Assembly: GCA_964409165.1 (NCBI GenBank)
Contig: CAYPCH010000003.1
Span: forward strand, 1 to 63,198
Direction: 5' to 3'
Origin: CAYPCH01 sp964409165
Lineage (GTDB): Bacteria; Bacillota; Clostridia; Acetivibrionales; Acetivibrionaceae
Length of the DNA stretch: 63,198 nt
Both the position numbers and the translations under genes were made by a program. The notes beneath the pieces are model-generated. The model saw only the letters and a program-made list of their open reading frames with translations. It was not told the origin of the DNA and searched no databases. Below, piece after piece: positions 42,655-51,254 of the stretch. Within the stretch, counting starts at the first letter, position 1; every line of letters begins with the position of its first letter.

Positions 42655-43184
42655 ATATAGTAAAAGATTTGTCTTCATATGCAATACCTGCAATATTTCT
42701 TCTCATATTGACGGCAGGTATATATAAAGATGTTAAAGTTTATGATGTGTTTCTTGAAAGTGCAAAGGAAGGTATAACAACCGTTATGAAGATTATTCCC
42801 CCCCTTGTTGGACTTATAGTTGCCGTAGGGGTCTTCAGGGCATCCGGGGCTCTTGAACTGGTGGTTTATGCAACTAGACCTATGACAAGTCTTTTGAAAA
42901 TACCTTCAGAGAGTGTACCTTTGGTTTTTATGAGGCCAATTTCAGGAAGTGCATCTCTTGCGCTGGTGTCAGATATATTTAAAGTTCATGGTCCGGATTC
43001 CTTTGTAGGAAGAGTCACATCAACTCTTATGGGCTCAACCGAGACCATATTTTATACACTTGCAGTATATTTTGGTTCTGTGGGCATAAAAAATATACGA
43101 TATACACTTGTCGCGGCTCTGATAGCTGACCTGGCAAGCGTTATCGCATCAGTGTGGATTTGCAGGATTGTTTTCGGCGGATAA
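42651..43184 (+). CDS. spmB: Spore maturation protein B
   Basis: This 177-aa membrane partner of SpmA has FLESAKEGITTVMKIIPPL, GLIVAVGVFRASGALE, PLVFMRPISGSASLALVSD and TETIFYTLAVYFGSVGIK. It is translationally coupled to spmA through the ATGA overlap. It converges on the DUF2600-like gene downstream. Confidence 0.95.
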   Translation: MNIVKDLSSYAIPAIFLLILTAGIYKDVKVYDVFLESAKEGITTVMKIIPPLVGLIVAVGVFRASGALELVVYATRPMTSLLKIPSESVPLVFMRPISGSASLALVSDIFKVHGPDSFVGRVTSTLMGSTETIFYTLAVYFGSVGIKNIRYTLVAALIADLASVIASVWICRIVFGG

Positions 43185-43245
43185 CGTATTAAAGCTTTAA
43201 ACTTAATTTGAAACGGACTTTCAAACAAGATTTTCAAACAGACTT

Positions 43246-44295
43246 TCAAAGAGCAGAAAGCCTGAAGAACCTTATAATTTTATACAAATTGTAATACAGG
43301 TTTATATTGTCACCGCCAATTTTAAGCAAATTCGCGCTTGCAATTTTATTCATGCCTGAGGATGCAAGTGGGTCGGAAAGATACATGGAGATCATTCTCT
43401 TTATCATGGTTTTATGAAATTCGGGGTATTTGAGGGTATTGCAGCTTTCAAATGATTTTTCTATAAAAAACGAAAGCCTTTCTTCACACTCTTTTAGATT
43501 TTTATAATAATAAGTAAAGTTCAATTCTCCCAACATTATATCCTGCTGTGAATTTATAAATTGGCCAAGTGTTGTTTGGAGACCGCAAATCCATGGAAAA
43601 TAAGCGTTGCAGGTATTCTCAATTTCTTTGGGGGTGAGATTTTTATCATAGGATAGTGCAAACAGTACAAAGGTAAGAAGGGAAGAACCCGCAGCTGAAC
43701 AAAATTCCCATGCGCTTACATCAGGAAAGCTGTCTTTGTATTTTTCGGTCCATGACAACAACCTGTTTTCACGAACAGTCCTGTCCGAATAGGAGAGTAT
43801 ATGCAAATCGGTATAAAATTGAACATATTTTTTTATAAAGCCCATGGCAAGGCTGTATGAATGAGGTTTTATCACCTGAAACCTGCATTCTTCGACAAGT
43901 CTGTTAAGATGGATCATATATTTTTCTTTTTTCAAGTTAAGCAAATTGTTCATTTTACGTTTACAGTCAACAGCATCCCTGAATGAAACGAAGAGACTTG
44001 AGATGAAAGCGTCGTTTTTAAATTCGTCTTTACAGGTTATAAGCAAATTAATATAACGGCCTATTTCGTGAAATGTTGTAATAAACTTTAAGTAGCTTTT
44101 TGAATTGACCCCGGGATATAAGGCAAAAATGCTACCGTCACGGATAAGATACCTGTCAGAAATTCTTTCTGAACCATCACCTGACATACGTTCATAAATT
44201 GATTGATGCCTAGAGAGCATCCGGTCAGTTTTGGGAAATACCCTGTTCGTATGATTTATTATCAGACCTGTGCCTTTAGAGTACTTTACTTCCAT
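43246..44295 (-). CDS. Diverged DUF2600 (YtpB-like) protein
   Basis: This is a 349-aa protein starting at MEVKYSKGTGLIINH, chosen because AGGAGGG lies 8 bp upstream; a longer in-frame start lacks this. WICGLQTTLGQFINSQQD, LGELNFTYYYKN, YPEFHKTMIKRMISMYLSDP and the end of the domain match DUF2600, the family of YtpB tetraprenyl-beta-curcumene synthase. The two acidic motifs of that family (typically SDYLDNLCDR and DYFIDQEEDREG) read GRYINLLITCK and GQFINSQQDIMLG here, so most metal-binding acids are gone. It is probably not an active terpene cyclase. It lies next to spmAB, consistent with a sporulation role. Confidence 0.75.
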   Translation of the reverse strand: MEVKYSKGTGLIINHTNRVFPKTDRMLSRHQSIYERMSGDGSERISDRYLIRDGSIFALYPGVNSKSYLKFITTFHEIGRYINLLITCKDEFKNDAFISSLFVSFRDAVDCKRKMNNLLNLKKEKYMIHLNRLVEECRFQVIKPHSYSLAMGFIKKYVQFYTDLHILSYSDRTVRENRLLSWTEKYKDSFPDVSAWEFCSAAGSSLLTFVLFALSYDKNLTPKEIENTCNAYFPWICGLQTTLGQFINSQQDIMLGELNFTYYYKNLKECEERLSFFIEKSFESCNTLKYPEFHKTMIKRMISMYLSDPLASSGMNKIASANLLKIGGDNINLYYNLYKIIRFFRLSAL

Positions 44296-44382
44296 AATCC
44301 AATCCCTCCTAATAAAAATCTTTTTGCATACATACATATCATTTTCCCCATTATATGACTTTGTAGTATTCATTATGCCACA

Positions 44383-44407
44383 CAAGTAGGGACGGTTCTT
44401 GACTTGC
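44383..44407. repeat. Family II REP-like hairpin, left of the RAYT gene
   Basis: The stem CAAGT (44383-44387) / ACTTG (44402-44406) encloses the core GGGACGGTTCT (44389-44399). Bases 44389-44407 are the exact 19-bp reverse complement of 45277-45295 on the other side of the transposase gene. Confidence 0.9.
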
Positions 44408-44448
44408 CTGTAAAATTATAGTAAAATACTAAAGCGGAGGTGATTAAT

Positions 44449-45273
44449 ATGCCCAGGCATGCGAGAACAAAGGGCGAGTTCAGTATATACCATATAATAC
44501 AACGTGGTAATGAGAGGAAGAATCTGTTTAAGTCGGACAAGGATAAATTGAAATTTCTGCATACGTTGGACAAAATGAAAAACAAATATAATTTTTTGGT
44601 TTATGCGTATTGCCTGATGGATAATCACGTTCATATGATAATTGATGATAATGGTAACGATATATCTAAAATAATTAAGAGCATGAATGTTAGTTACGCC
44701 TATTACTTCAATAATTCGTACAACAGGTGCGGACACTTGTTTCAGGATCGTTTCAAGAGCGAACTTATATATGATGACAGGTACATGCTTGAGGCAAGCA
44801 AATACATCCATAACAATCCTGTTAAGGCCGGAATGGTTAAAAGACCGCAGGATTACAGATGGAGTAGTTATAATATTTATACAGGCAAACAAAAGGAATT
44901 TGGCGAAATTGTAGAATGTAACAAAGTACTTGGGATTATTTCCGAGAATAGAATTAATGCTGTGAGAAAGTATATTGAGTATACAGCTAAAGAAGAAATG
45001 GAATTTGAAATTATGGATGTAGATGAAAATGTGGATGCAGTAAAGAGAACCAACAGTAGCTTTATAGACTCTATCGGTCAGGCTGAAGACCGTATTAAAC
45101 TGATATTAAAAGAAAATAATCTTTCATTTGAGCTATTGTTAAAAAATAATGAAGTACGAGACAAAACGATTAGGGAAATAAGGAAAAACTCATGTCTCAC
45201 GTTAAAGCAAATTGGTAAAATTTTTGGAGGAATCAGTGAGTCCAGGGTGAGCAGGATACTAAAAAATGGATGA
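44449..45273 (+). CDS. REP-associated tyrosine transposase (RAYT, TnpA-REP)
   Basis: This 274-aa single-strand endonuclease of the HUH/Y1 class has MPRHARTKGEFSIYHIIQRG at the N-terminus, the metal-binding HUH motif DNHVHMII (His60, His62) and the catalytic tyrosine region EASKYIHNNPVKAGMV (Tyr119). The Y1 domain ends near residue 150. A C-terminal extension of about 110 residues ends in a helix-turn-helix (LTLKQIGKIFGGISESRVSRI). ATG 44449 is 8 bp after GCGGAGG; GTG 44440 overlaps the ribosome site. All catalytic residues are present. It would cut at REP hairpins such as those on either side. Confidence 0.93.
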   Translation: MPRHARTKGEFSIYHIIQRGNERKNLFKSDKDKLKFLHTLDKMKNKYNFLVYAYCLMDNHVHMIIDDNGNDISKIIKSMNVSYAYYFNNSYNRCGHLFQDRFKSELIYDDRYMLEASKYIHNNPVKAGMVKRPQDYRWSSYNIYTGKQKEFGEIVECNKVLGIISENRINAVRKYIEYTAKEEMEFEIMDVDENVDAVKRTNSSFIDSIGQAEDRIKLILKENNLSFELLLKNNEVRDKTIREIRKNSCLTLKQIGKIFGGISESRVSRILKNG

Positions 45274-45276
45274 GGA

Positions 45277-45303
45277 GCAAGTCAAGAACCGTCCCCGACT
45301 TGC
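45277..45303. repeat. Family II REP-like hairpin, right of the RAYT gene
   Basis: A perfect 7-bp stem GCAAGTC (45277-45283) / GACTTGC (45297-45303) with the core AGAACCGTCCC (45285-45295) in the loop. It starts 3 bp after the RAYT stop codon. A second GACTTGC follows a few bases later. Confidence 0.9.
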
Positions 45304-45374
45304 GCCTGACTTGCGTTAGGTTGGTTATAATAATATAATAATAGCACAGTATTATGCTAAGGAGGCATTTTTAA

Positions 45375-47375
45375 ATGGATAAAAAGACGTTTTATATCAC
45401 GACGCCTATTTACTATCCCAGTGATAAATTACATATAGGGCACTCTTATACAACTGTTGCAGCTGATGCGACTGCAAGGTACAAAAGGCTCCGGGGATAT
45501 GATGTAATGTTTCTGACAGGAACAGACGAGCATGGACAGAAGATACAGAGAAAAGCGGAAGAAAAGGGTGTGACACCAAAACAGTATGTTGACGAGATTG
45601 TAGCTGGAATAAGAGAACTCTGGAAGCTTATGAAAATTACAAACGACCGATTTATACGAACTACCGACAAGCACCATGAAGAGACTGTTCAGAAAATATT
45701 TAAAAAACTTTATGACCAAGGGGATATTTACAAGAGTGAATATGAAGGTTGGTACTGTACTCCATGTGAGTCTTTCTGGACCAAGACACAGCTTGTGGAA
45801 GGGAAATGTCCCGACTGTGGGCGTGATGTGGAGATTACAAAGGAGGAAAGCTACTTTTTCAGACTCTCTAAGTATCAGGATAGGCTTATAAAGCACATAG
45901 AGGAGAATCCAGAGTTTATACAGCCGGTATCAAGGCAGAATGAAATGTTGAATAATTTTCTTCGACCCGGGCTTGAAGACCTCTGTGTTTCGAGGACAAC
46001 TTTTGATTGGGGTATCCCGGTAACCTTTGATGATAAACATGTGGTTTATGTGTGGATAGATGCTCTGTCAAACTATATTACAGCTCTCGGATATATGTCG
46101 GAAGACGATTGTGCATATAAAGGATATTGGCCGGCAGATGTGCATCTTGTAGGAAAGGAAATTGTACGTTTCCACACCATAATCTGGCCAGCAATGTTGA
46201 TGGCGCTTGGAGAACCTCTCCCGAAACAAATATACGGGCATGGATGGCTCCTTTTGGAAGGCGGTAAAATGTCCAAATCCAAAGGGAATGTGGTAGACCC
46301 TGTTATACTGGTTGAGAAATACGGACTAGACGCGATCAGATATTTTCTTTTAAGGGAAGTGCCCTTTGGGTCAGATGGTGTGTTTTCCAATGAGGCATTA
46401 ATCAACAGAATCAACTCGGATCTTGCAAATGATCTTGGAAATCTGGTAAGCAGAACTGTTGCAATGATAGATAAATACTTTGAAGGAACAATTCCTGAAG
46501 AAAGACAGACAGGAGATTTTGACGAAGATCTAAAGAAAGTAATAATGGAAACACCGCAGAAGGTTGAGCAGCTTCTTGACAGGCTACAGTTCAGTTCTGC
46601 ACTTACTGAGATATGGAAAGCAATATCAAGAACAAATAAGTATATAGACGAGACTATGCCGTGGAAGCTGGCAAATGACCAATCCAACAAAAACAGGCTG
46701 GCAGAAGTCATGTATAATCTCGCAGAAGGTATAAGGATTATTTCAATTCTTATACAGCCTTTTATGCCTGAGACTCCAGAGAAGATCTGGCATCAGATGG
46801 GGCTTAATGACAGTGGGAATGTATCGTGGGAAAGCTCTAAAACTTGGGGAGGATATCCCAAAGCGGTAAAAGTAAGCAAGTCTGATGCTCTATTCCCTAG
46901 GATCGACATTAAGAAGGAAATGGAAGAATTAGAGAAGCTCACTTCCAAAGTTGATGACTCAAAGAATGTTGCAAATAGTGCTGCAAAGAATGCTACAAAT
47001 AATGTTTCAAAATCCTGTGAAAAGGGCGATAAAGGTGAAAACGTCGAAAGCAGTTTTATAACTATAGAGGATTTTGCAAAAATAGACTTAAGGGTTGCTA
47101 AAGTTTTAGAGGCCTCAAGGGTGGAAGGCGCCGATAAGCTCCTAAAACTAAAGCTTGAGATGGGGAACGAAATAAGACAGGTTGTTTCCGGCATCGCAAA
47201 GCATTATTCCCCCGATGAACTTACTGGGAAATATGTAATATTGGTAGCAAACTTAAAACCGGTAAAACTTCGCGGTATTGAGTCCCAAGGGATGATTCTT
47301 GCTGCATCAAATGACAAGGACTTGGTGCTTGCTACAATTGACAAGGCAATTGACAGCGGTGCAAGTGTTAAATAG
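45375..47375 (+). CDS. metG: Methionyl-tRNA synthetase
   Basis: The 666-aa enzyme has the class I HIGH motif in YYPSDKLHIGHSYTT, one zinc knuckle CTPCESFW...CPDCG, and KMSKSKGNVVDP (KMSKS). The anticodon-binding helical domain follows. A Lys/Asn/Ser-rich linker (about 535-562) leads to a C-terminal EMAP/Trbp111-type tRNA-binding domain (FAKIDLRVAKVLEASRVEG, QVVSGIAKHYSPDELTGK). GGAGG precedes the ATG. The order abrB...metG-tatD matches Bacillus. No T-box leader was seen in the 70 bp after the RAYT unit. Confidence 0.97.
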   Translation: MDKKTFYITTPIYYPSDKLHIGHSYTTVAADATARYKRLRGYDVMFLTGTDEHGQKIQRKAEEKGVTPKQYVDEIVAGIRELWKLMKITNDRFIRTTDKHHEETVQKIFKKLYDQGDIYKSEYEGWYCTPCESFWTKTQLVEGKCPDCGRDVEITKEESYFFRLSKYQDRLIKHIEENPEFIQPVSRQNEMLNNFLRPGLEDLCVSRTTFDWGIPVTFDDKHVVYVWIDALSNYITALGYMSEDDCAYKGYWPADVHLVGKEIVRFHTIIWPAMLMALGEPLPKQIYGHGWLLLEGGKMSKSKGNVVDPVILVEKYGLDAIRYFLLREVPFGSDGVFSNEALINRINSDLANDLGNLVSRTVAMIDKYFEGTIPEERQTGDFDEDLKKVIMETPQKVEQLLDRLQFSSALTEIWKAISRTNKYIDETMPWKLANDQSNKNRLAEVMYNLAEGIRIISILIQPFMPETPEKIWHQMGLNDSGNVSWESSKTWGGYPKAVKVSKSDALFPRIDIKKEMEELEKLTSKVDDSKNVANSAAKNATNNVSKSCEKGDKGENVESSFITIEDFAKIDLRVAKVLEASRVEGADKLLKLKLEMGNEIRQVVSGIAKHYSPDELTGKYVILVANLKPVKLRGIESQGMILAASNDKDLVLATIDKAIDSGASVK

Positions 47376-47389
47376 AAAAGGAGAAGACA

Positions 47390-48157
47390 ATGCTTTTTGA
47401 TTCACATGCTCATTATGATAATGAGAGGTTTGCCGATGACAGACATGAAATAATAAAAAAGGCTTATGACAGCGGAGTTTCATATATCCTGAATCCTTCT
47501 TCAGATATTGAGTCTTTAGCCGCGAGTGTTTCTCTGGCTCATGAGTTTGAATTTGTATATGCCGCAGTTGGTGTTCACCCCCATGAGGTGAAAAATATGA
47601 ATGATAACACTCTTGCAGTGATTGAAGAATATGCAAAGGATAAAAAGGTTGTTGCAATAGGGGAGATAGGGCTTGATTATCACTATGATCATTCTCCCAG
47701 GGAACTTCAGAAGCATTGGTTCGCACAGCAGATTAATCTTGCCAAAAAGCTTGATTTGCCGATAATAGTACACGACAGGGATGCCCATGAAGACACAATG
47801 AACTTGATTAGGTCAGAGGACGCAAAAACCGTGGGAGGAGTTTTTCACTGCTTTGCAGGCAGTGTTGAAATGTCGAGAGAGCTACTTGACAATAACTTTT
47901 ACATATCAATAGGAGGTGCGGTTACTTTTAAGAATGCAAGAAGAATTGTAGAAGTAATTAAGTATGTACCTATTGAACGGCTATTGATTGAGACTGACAG
48001 CCCGTACCTTACTCCCGAACCTTTCAGAGGAAAGCGGAATTACTCGGCGTATGTAAGGGTTGTTGCTGAGAAAATATCAGAGATAAAGGGTATGGAATTT
48101 GATAAGGTTGCGGATATTACGTTAAACAATGCAAAAAAACTGTTCAGGATAAAATAA
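47390..48157 (+). CDS. TatD family metal-dependent hydrolase
   Basis: This 255-aa TIM-barrel deoxyribonuclease-type protein (YabD in Bacillus) has MLFDSHAHYDNERF (metal HxH), AAVGVHPHEV, AIGEIGLDYHYDHSP, PIIVHDRDAHEDT, GVFHCFAGS and LIETDSPYLTP with the conserved Asp. It starts 14 bp after metG with AAAGGAGA as ribosome site, so the two are co-transcribed. TatD proteins act as 3'-5' exonucleases in DNA repair; some also process D-aminoacyl products. Confidence 0.95.
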   Translation: MLFDSHAHYDNERFADDRHEIIKKAYDSGVSYILNPSSDIESLAASVSLAHEFEFVYAAVGVHPHEVKNMNDNTLAVIEEYAKDKKVVAIGEIGLDYHYDHSPRELQKHWFAQQINLAKKLDLPIIVHDRDAHEDTMNLIRSEDAKTVGGVFHCFAGSVEMSRELLDNNFYISIGGAVTFKNARRIVEVIKYVPIERLLIETDSPYLTPEPFRGKRNYSAYVRVVAEKISEIKGMEFDKVADITLNNAKKLFRIK

Positions 48158-48269
48158 AAGCCCTAGGATAATTCTGGGATAATGCAGATAACATAATTAT
48201 CACATATTTACCTTCGATACATATAATGATAATGAATATTGCAGAAAATGTACCGGAGGTAATTTTATT

Positions 48270-48824
48270 ATGGAAAAAAATAAGACTGCTAAAAATGAAG
48301 AAGCTGCTACTGAAGCGATATCACAAGCAACAAATGCTGGAAGGATGGAGCAGGTGGCTAATGCGTATCAGACTCCTCAAATGCCGAATATTCCACAGAT
48401 ACCCAGTACACATCAAATAGCACAAATGCCTCAGATGCCACAGATGTCGCAAATGCCGCAGATACCAAATATGCCCAATGTGCCCAATGTGCCCAATGTG
48501 CCCAATGCATCCAATATGCCCAATGCATCCAATATGCCTAATGTGGCTAATATTTCTCAGACACCGCAAATGTCGCAACAGATGCAACAGATGTCACCAC
48601 AGATGCAATACATGCCTCAAATGATGCAGACACCTGTGATGTGTTGTCCTTACCTGATGAATATGCAGTGCCCGATGATGAATTGTCCTGAATATATGGG
48701 AATGAATCAGGTTATGATGAGTCCGTATTCTGCCAATTACCCATATGATGCAACTCCTTCCTACTCTTCAAACCCTTATGCAGTGAATCAGGGCATGTAT
48801 ACTATGGGAGGAAGTCAGTATTAG
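48270..48824 (+). CDS. Met/Pro/Gln/Asn-rich repetitive protein, spore-coat-like
   Basis: This 184-aa low-complexity protein has a short charged N-terminus (MEKNKTAKNEEAATEAISQA) and then a long run of short units such as QMPQMP, NVPNVP and NASNMP (about 45-115). The C-terminus has MCCPYLMNMQCPMMNCPEYM and a Tyr/Ser/Asn-rich tail. Met-, Pro- and Cys-rich sequences of this kind occur in clostridial spore coat or exosporium proteins, but no family can be named. ACCGGAGG is the ribosome site. DNA repeats (GTGCCCAAT, CAGATGCC) suggest slippage-driven expansion. Confidence 0.75.
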   Translation: MEKNKTAKNEEAATEAISQATNAGRMEQVANAYQTPQMPNIPQIPSTHQIAQMPQMPQMSQMPQIPNMPNVPNVPNVPNASNMPNASNMPNVANISQTPQMSQQMQQMSPQMQYMPQMMQTPVMCCPYLMNMQCPMMNCPEYMGMNQVMMSPYSANYPYDATPSYSSNPYAVNQGMYTMGGSQY

Positions 48825-48940
48825 TGCAGACAGTTTTGTGATATCCTGGCTTTTTACATACAGTCAGGCTGTTCTGAATCCATCAGGGTAAAAGTAAGGT
48901 ATATTTCATTCATTCCTAATGTAATCAGAATTGGTGCAAA

Positions 48941-48982
48941 TTAAGAAGCTGGGAAAATTATATAAATTCCCCAGCTTCTTAA
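48941..48982. terminator. Bidirectional terminator
   Basis: TTAAGAAGCTGGG (48941-48953) pairs with CCCAGCTTCTTAA (48970-48982). It lies between the convergent genes ending at 48824 (+) and 49023 (-). Confidence 0.85.
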
Positions 48983-49022
48983 ACTGCCTTTAAGTCAAAA
49001 AACTATTTGCAAATTCACTGAT

Positions 49023-51092
49023 TTAGAAAGCTCCGTCATACGATACACCAGGTTGAGGTGTTTTTCCCTTAGCTCTGAACAATTCGCTCAAAGTGACAAA
49101 GCTGTAGCCTTGTTGCTGAAGGTTTGGAATTATAATATCAAGAGCTTCAGGTGTTGGGTGATTTCCTGGCTGAGTACAATGCATTAATACAATAGAGCCG
49201 TCTCTAACGCCATTTAGTACTATGTTTGCCCTTGCTTGGGCTGTTGTTGCAGATCCCCCGTTCCAGTCCTGTGCTATTACACCTACTACGAAGGGTAATT
49301 TTATAGTTGATGTCATAGAACCACCTACTGATAGATTCGGTGCACGGAAGAACTTGGGTGCTGAACCTGTATACTGCTGTATAGCAGAATTACACTGATT
49401 AATCTCCTGGGTTAATTGTGAAGCTGACATACCATTCATACCTTGGTGGCTCCATGAATGGTTTCCAATTTCATGACCCTCACTTACAATTCTTCTCATA
49501 ACTGAATCAGCAGAACTGATTTTATTTCCGATAACCATAAAGGTAGCTTTAGCATTGTATTTTTTCAATTTATCAAGTACCAAACCTGTTTGGCTACTTG
49601 GACCGTCGTCAAATGTTAATGCAACTACCTTATTGTATGTAGGAGGTGTTGTAGCAACCGGCGGTCTTGTCGGAGTAGGTCCAACCGGCGGTGTTGTTGG
49701 TGTTGACTGTTGTGCAGGGAAGACTGTTATCTGTCCAAGCAAATATTTCTTAATCAGAGCATAGTCTGTAGAATTTACCGTACCGTCCCCATTAACATCT
49801 CCGGCAACATTTCCTTTGGATGACGGGAATGTTGTGATTGTCTGAAGTATATACCTCTTAACAATAGCGTAGTCTGTTGAGGTTACGTTGCCATCTCCAT
49901 CTACATCGCCGTAGGTTACATTTCCGGCAGGTGGATTGGTATATGTCGGAGGATTAGTGTTGACACTTCCTGTACCAAATACAAAGTTATCAAAGTTGAC
50001 AGGACCTGTAAATCTCAAGTAAAGGTCTTTTACACCTGAGAGTCCGCTAACGGTTGTGGACATTTCCTCATATGCATCCCAATCACCTGTTCCTCTAACT
50101 GACAAAGTTCCTGCAAGAGTACCTGATGCACTGCCTGTCCTTATTTCAATGTTTGAAGGCGAGCTGTTTCCATTTGCAACTGTTGCTGTAAATGAACTGG
50201 CTCCGCTACCAAAGTTCACATTGCCAAACATTATTGAGTCACCACTTTCAATATAACCGACACCGTTTCCGATATTCTCAAGTGTTGAAGAGCTCATAGA
50301 GTCAAAGTTTTCAGCTTCCATCCTTGTAAATGCACTCTTCTGAGAAGGTGGTGTAGTCGGTCCAGGTGGTGTAGTATTTTGCGGAGGATTAGTGGAGCCG
50401 CCCATAGTAAGATTCATTTTAGTCATATCAGCTTTTCCGCTACTCTGATATCCTTCTACAACCATAGACACCTCATATAGTTTTCCCATCTTCATACCTT
50501 TAGCTTCCCAAGCTTTAAAATGTTCGTGAACACTTATTGTTCCGCTTGTTTTTTTGGAAGTCCTGATACTCCAGTACTGCTGGAAAGTTGCTGTACCTAT
50601 AATGGATGGCTGATTTGTTCTTGTAGTTTCATAAATTTCATATGTACCGCCATCAACACTTACGGTTCCCTTTACAGGATAATTTCCTGGTGGTTTCCAT
50701 GTGCCGTAGCTTTCAATTATGTAGTATTCTACCAGCGGACTTTCAGTCCATCCGTAAACAGACATGTAAGAATTACCGTTTGGTTGGTAGTTGCAAGCAT
50801 AATCAATTACAATATTTCCGTAATCCTGATATGTCTTTGTGGAACCAAGTTTCTTTCCTGTACGGAATAATATATTATTGATATTACTCCATGAGCAACT
50901 GAATGAACCTCCACCGTTTAATGTCATGGTTCCGGTTCCGTTGTCCTTCCAGTATTCGTAGTCGTAGCCGTCAAAATTACCGGTTGCATTTGATGTGAAA
51001 GTCGGTCCGGCATATACATTTATGGCAAGCAAACTAAATAAGATGGTAAAACACATTAAAACCGACAAGATTAATTTGATTTTTTGTTTCAC
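49023..51092 (-). CDS. xynA: Cellulosomal endo-xylanase/acetyl esterase, GH11-CBM6-dockerin-CE4
   Basis: This 689-aa exported enzyme has a signal peptide ending near VYAGP (about 28). GH11 xylanase spans about 35-232, with nucleophile Glu122 in SPLVEYYIIESYG and acid/base Glu213 in VVEGYQSSGKA. A Pro/Thr linker leads to CBM6 (about 254-378, FTRMEAENF...). The type I dockerin (about 392-455) has DVDGDGNVTSTDYAIVKRY and DVNGDGTVNSTDYALIKKY. The CE4 polysaccharide deacetylase (about 485-665) has TFDDGP, HEIGNHSWSH and RAPN. The order is that of C. thermocellum XynA. It would cut and deacetylate arabinoxylan on the cellulosome. A family I palindrome sits in the leader at 51116-51254. Confidence 0.95.
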   Translation of the reverse strand: MKQKIKLILSVLMCFTILFSLLAINVYAGPTFTSNATGNFDGYDYEYWKDNGTGTMTLNGGGSFSCSWSNINNILFRTGKKLGSTKTYQDYGNIVIDYACNYQPNGNSYMSVYGWTESPLVEYYIIESYGTWKPPGNYPVKGTVSVDGGTYEIYETTRTNQPSIIGTATFQQYWSIRTSKKTSGTISVHEHFKAWEAKGMKMGKLYEVSMVVEGYQSSGKADMTKMNLTMGGSTNPPQNTTPPGPTTPPSQKSAFTRMEAENFDSMSSSTLENIGNGVGYIESGDSIMFGNVNFGSGASSFTATVANGNSSPSNIEIRTGSASGTLAGTLSVRGTGDWDAYEEMSTTVSGLSGVKDLYLRFTGPVNFDNFVFGTGSVNTNPPTYTNPPAGNVTYGDVDGDGNVTSTDYAIVKRYILQTITTFPSSKGNVAGDVNGDGTVNSTDYALIKKYLLGQITVFPAQQSTPTTPPVGPTPTRPPVATTPPTYNKVVALTFDDGPSSQTGLVLDKLKKYNAKATFMVIGNKISSADSVMRRIVSEGHEIGNHSWSHQGMNGMSASQLTQEINQCNSAIQQYTGSAPKFFRAPNLSVGGSMTSTIKLPFVVGVIAQDWNGGSATTAQARANIVLNGVRDGSIVLMHCTQPGNHPTPEALDIIIPNLQQQGYSFVTLSELFRAKGKTPQPGVSYDGAF

Positions 51093-51115
51093 TTTACGCT
51101 CCCCTTTCTTTTTAT

Positions 51116-51254
51116 TAACTCAACTTTCCCACTTATAGTATTTTAAGGCTCTGGTTGCTCACAAGTTAAGGGCAAAAAGTTTACTTTTTGACCGCGGCGA
51201 GCAATGCTACGTTAGTGGCAAAGAGCCCATGAATACTGTGGGAAAGTTGAGTTA
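51116..51254. repeat. Family I MITE-like palindrome, copy 3, in the xynA leader
   Basis: The perfect 17-bp terminal inverted repeats are TAACTCAACTTTCCCAC (51116-51132) and its complement (51238-51254). The interior is nearly identical to copy 2, in the same orientation. It begins 24 bp upstream of the xynA ATG, directly behind the ribosome site, so the xynA mRNA would carry a hairpin of about 139 nt unless its promoter lies inside the element. Confidence 0.9.

Larger units (their letters stand above)
44383..45303 (+). mobile_element. RAYT transposase unit bracketed by REP-like hairpins
   Basis: The unit consists of the left hairpin (44383-44407), the Y1 transposase gene (44449-45273) and the right hairpin (45277-45303). 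The outer 19 bp are a perfect inverted repeat. It interrupts the abrB-metG neighbourhood. REP-associated tyrosine transposases are normally single-copy and domesticated, with their REPs scattered over the genome. That fits the further family II hairpins seen at 8507, 8929 and 62108. Confidence 0.8.

Noticed and set aside
45304..45374. T-box leader for methionyl-tRNA synthetase
   Set aside because: Only about 70 bp separate the RAYT unit from metG, with no T-box sequence or antiterminator pair.
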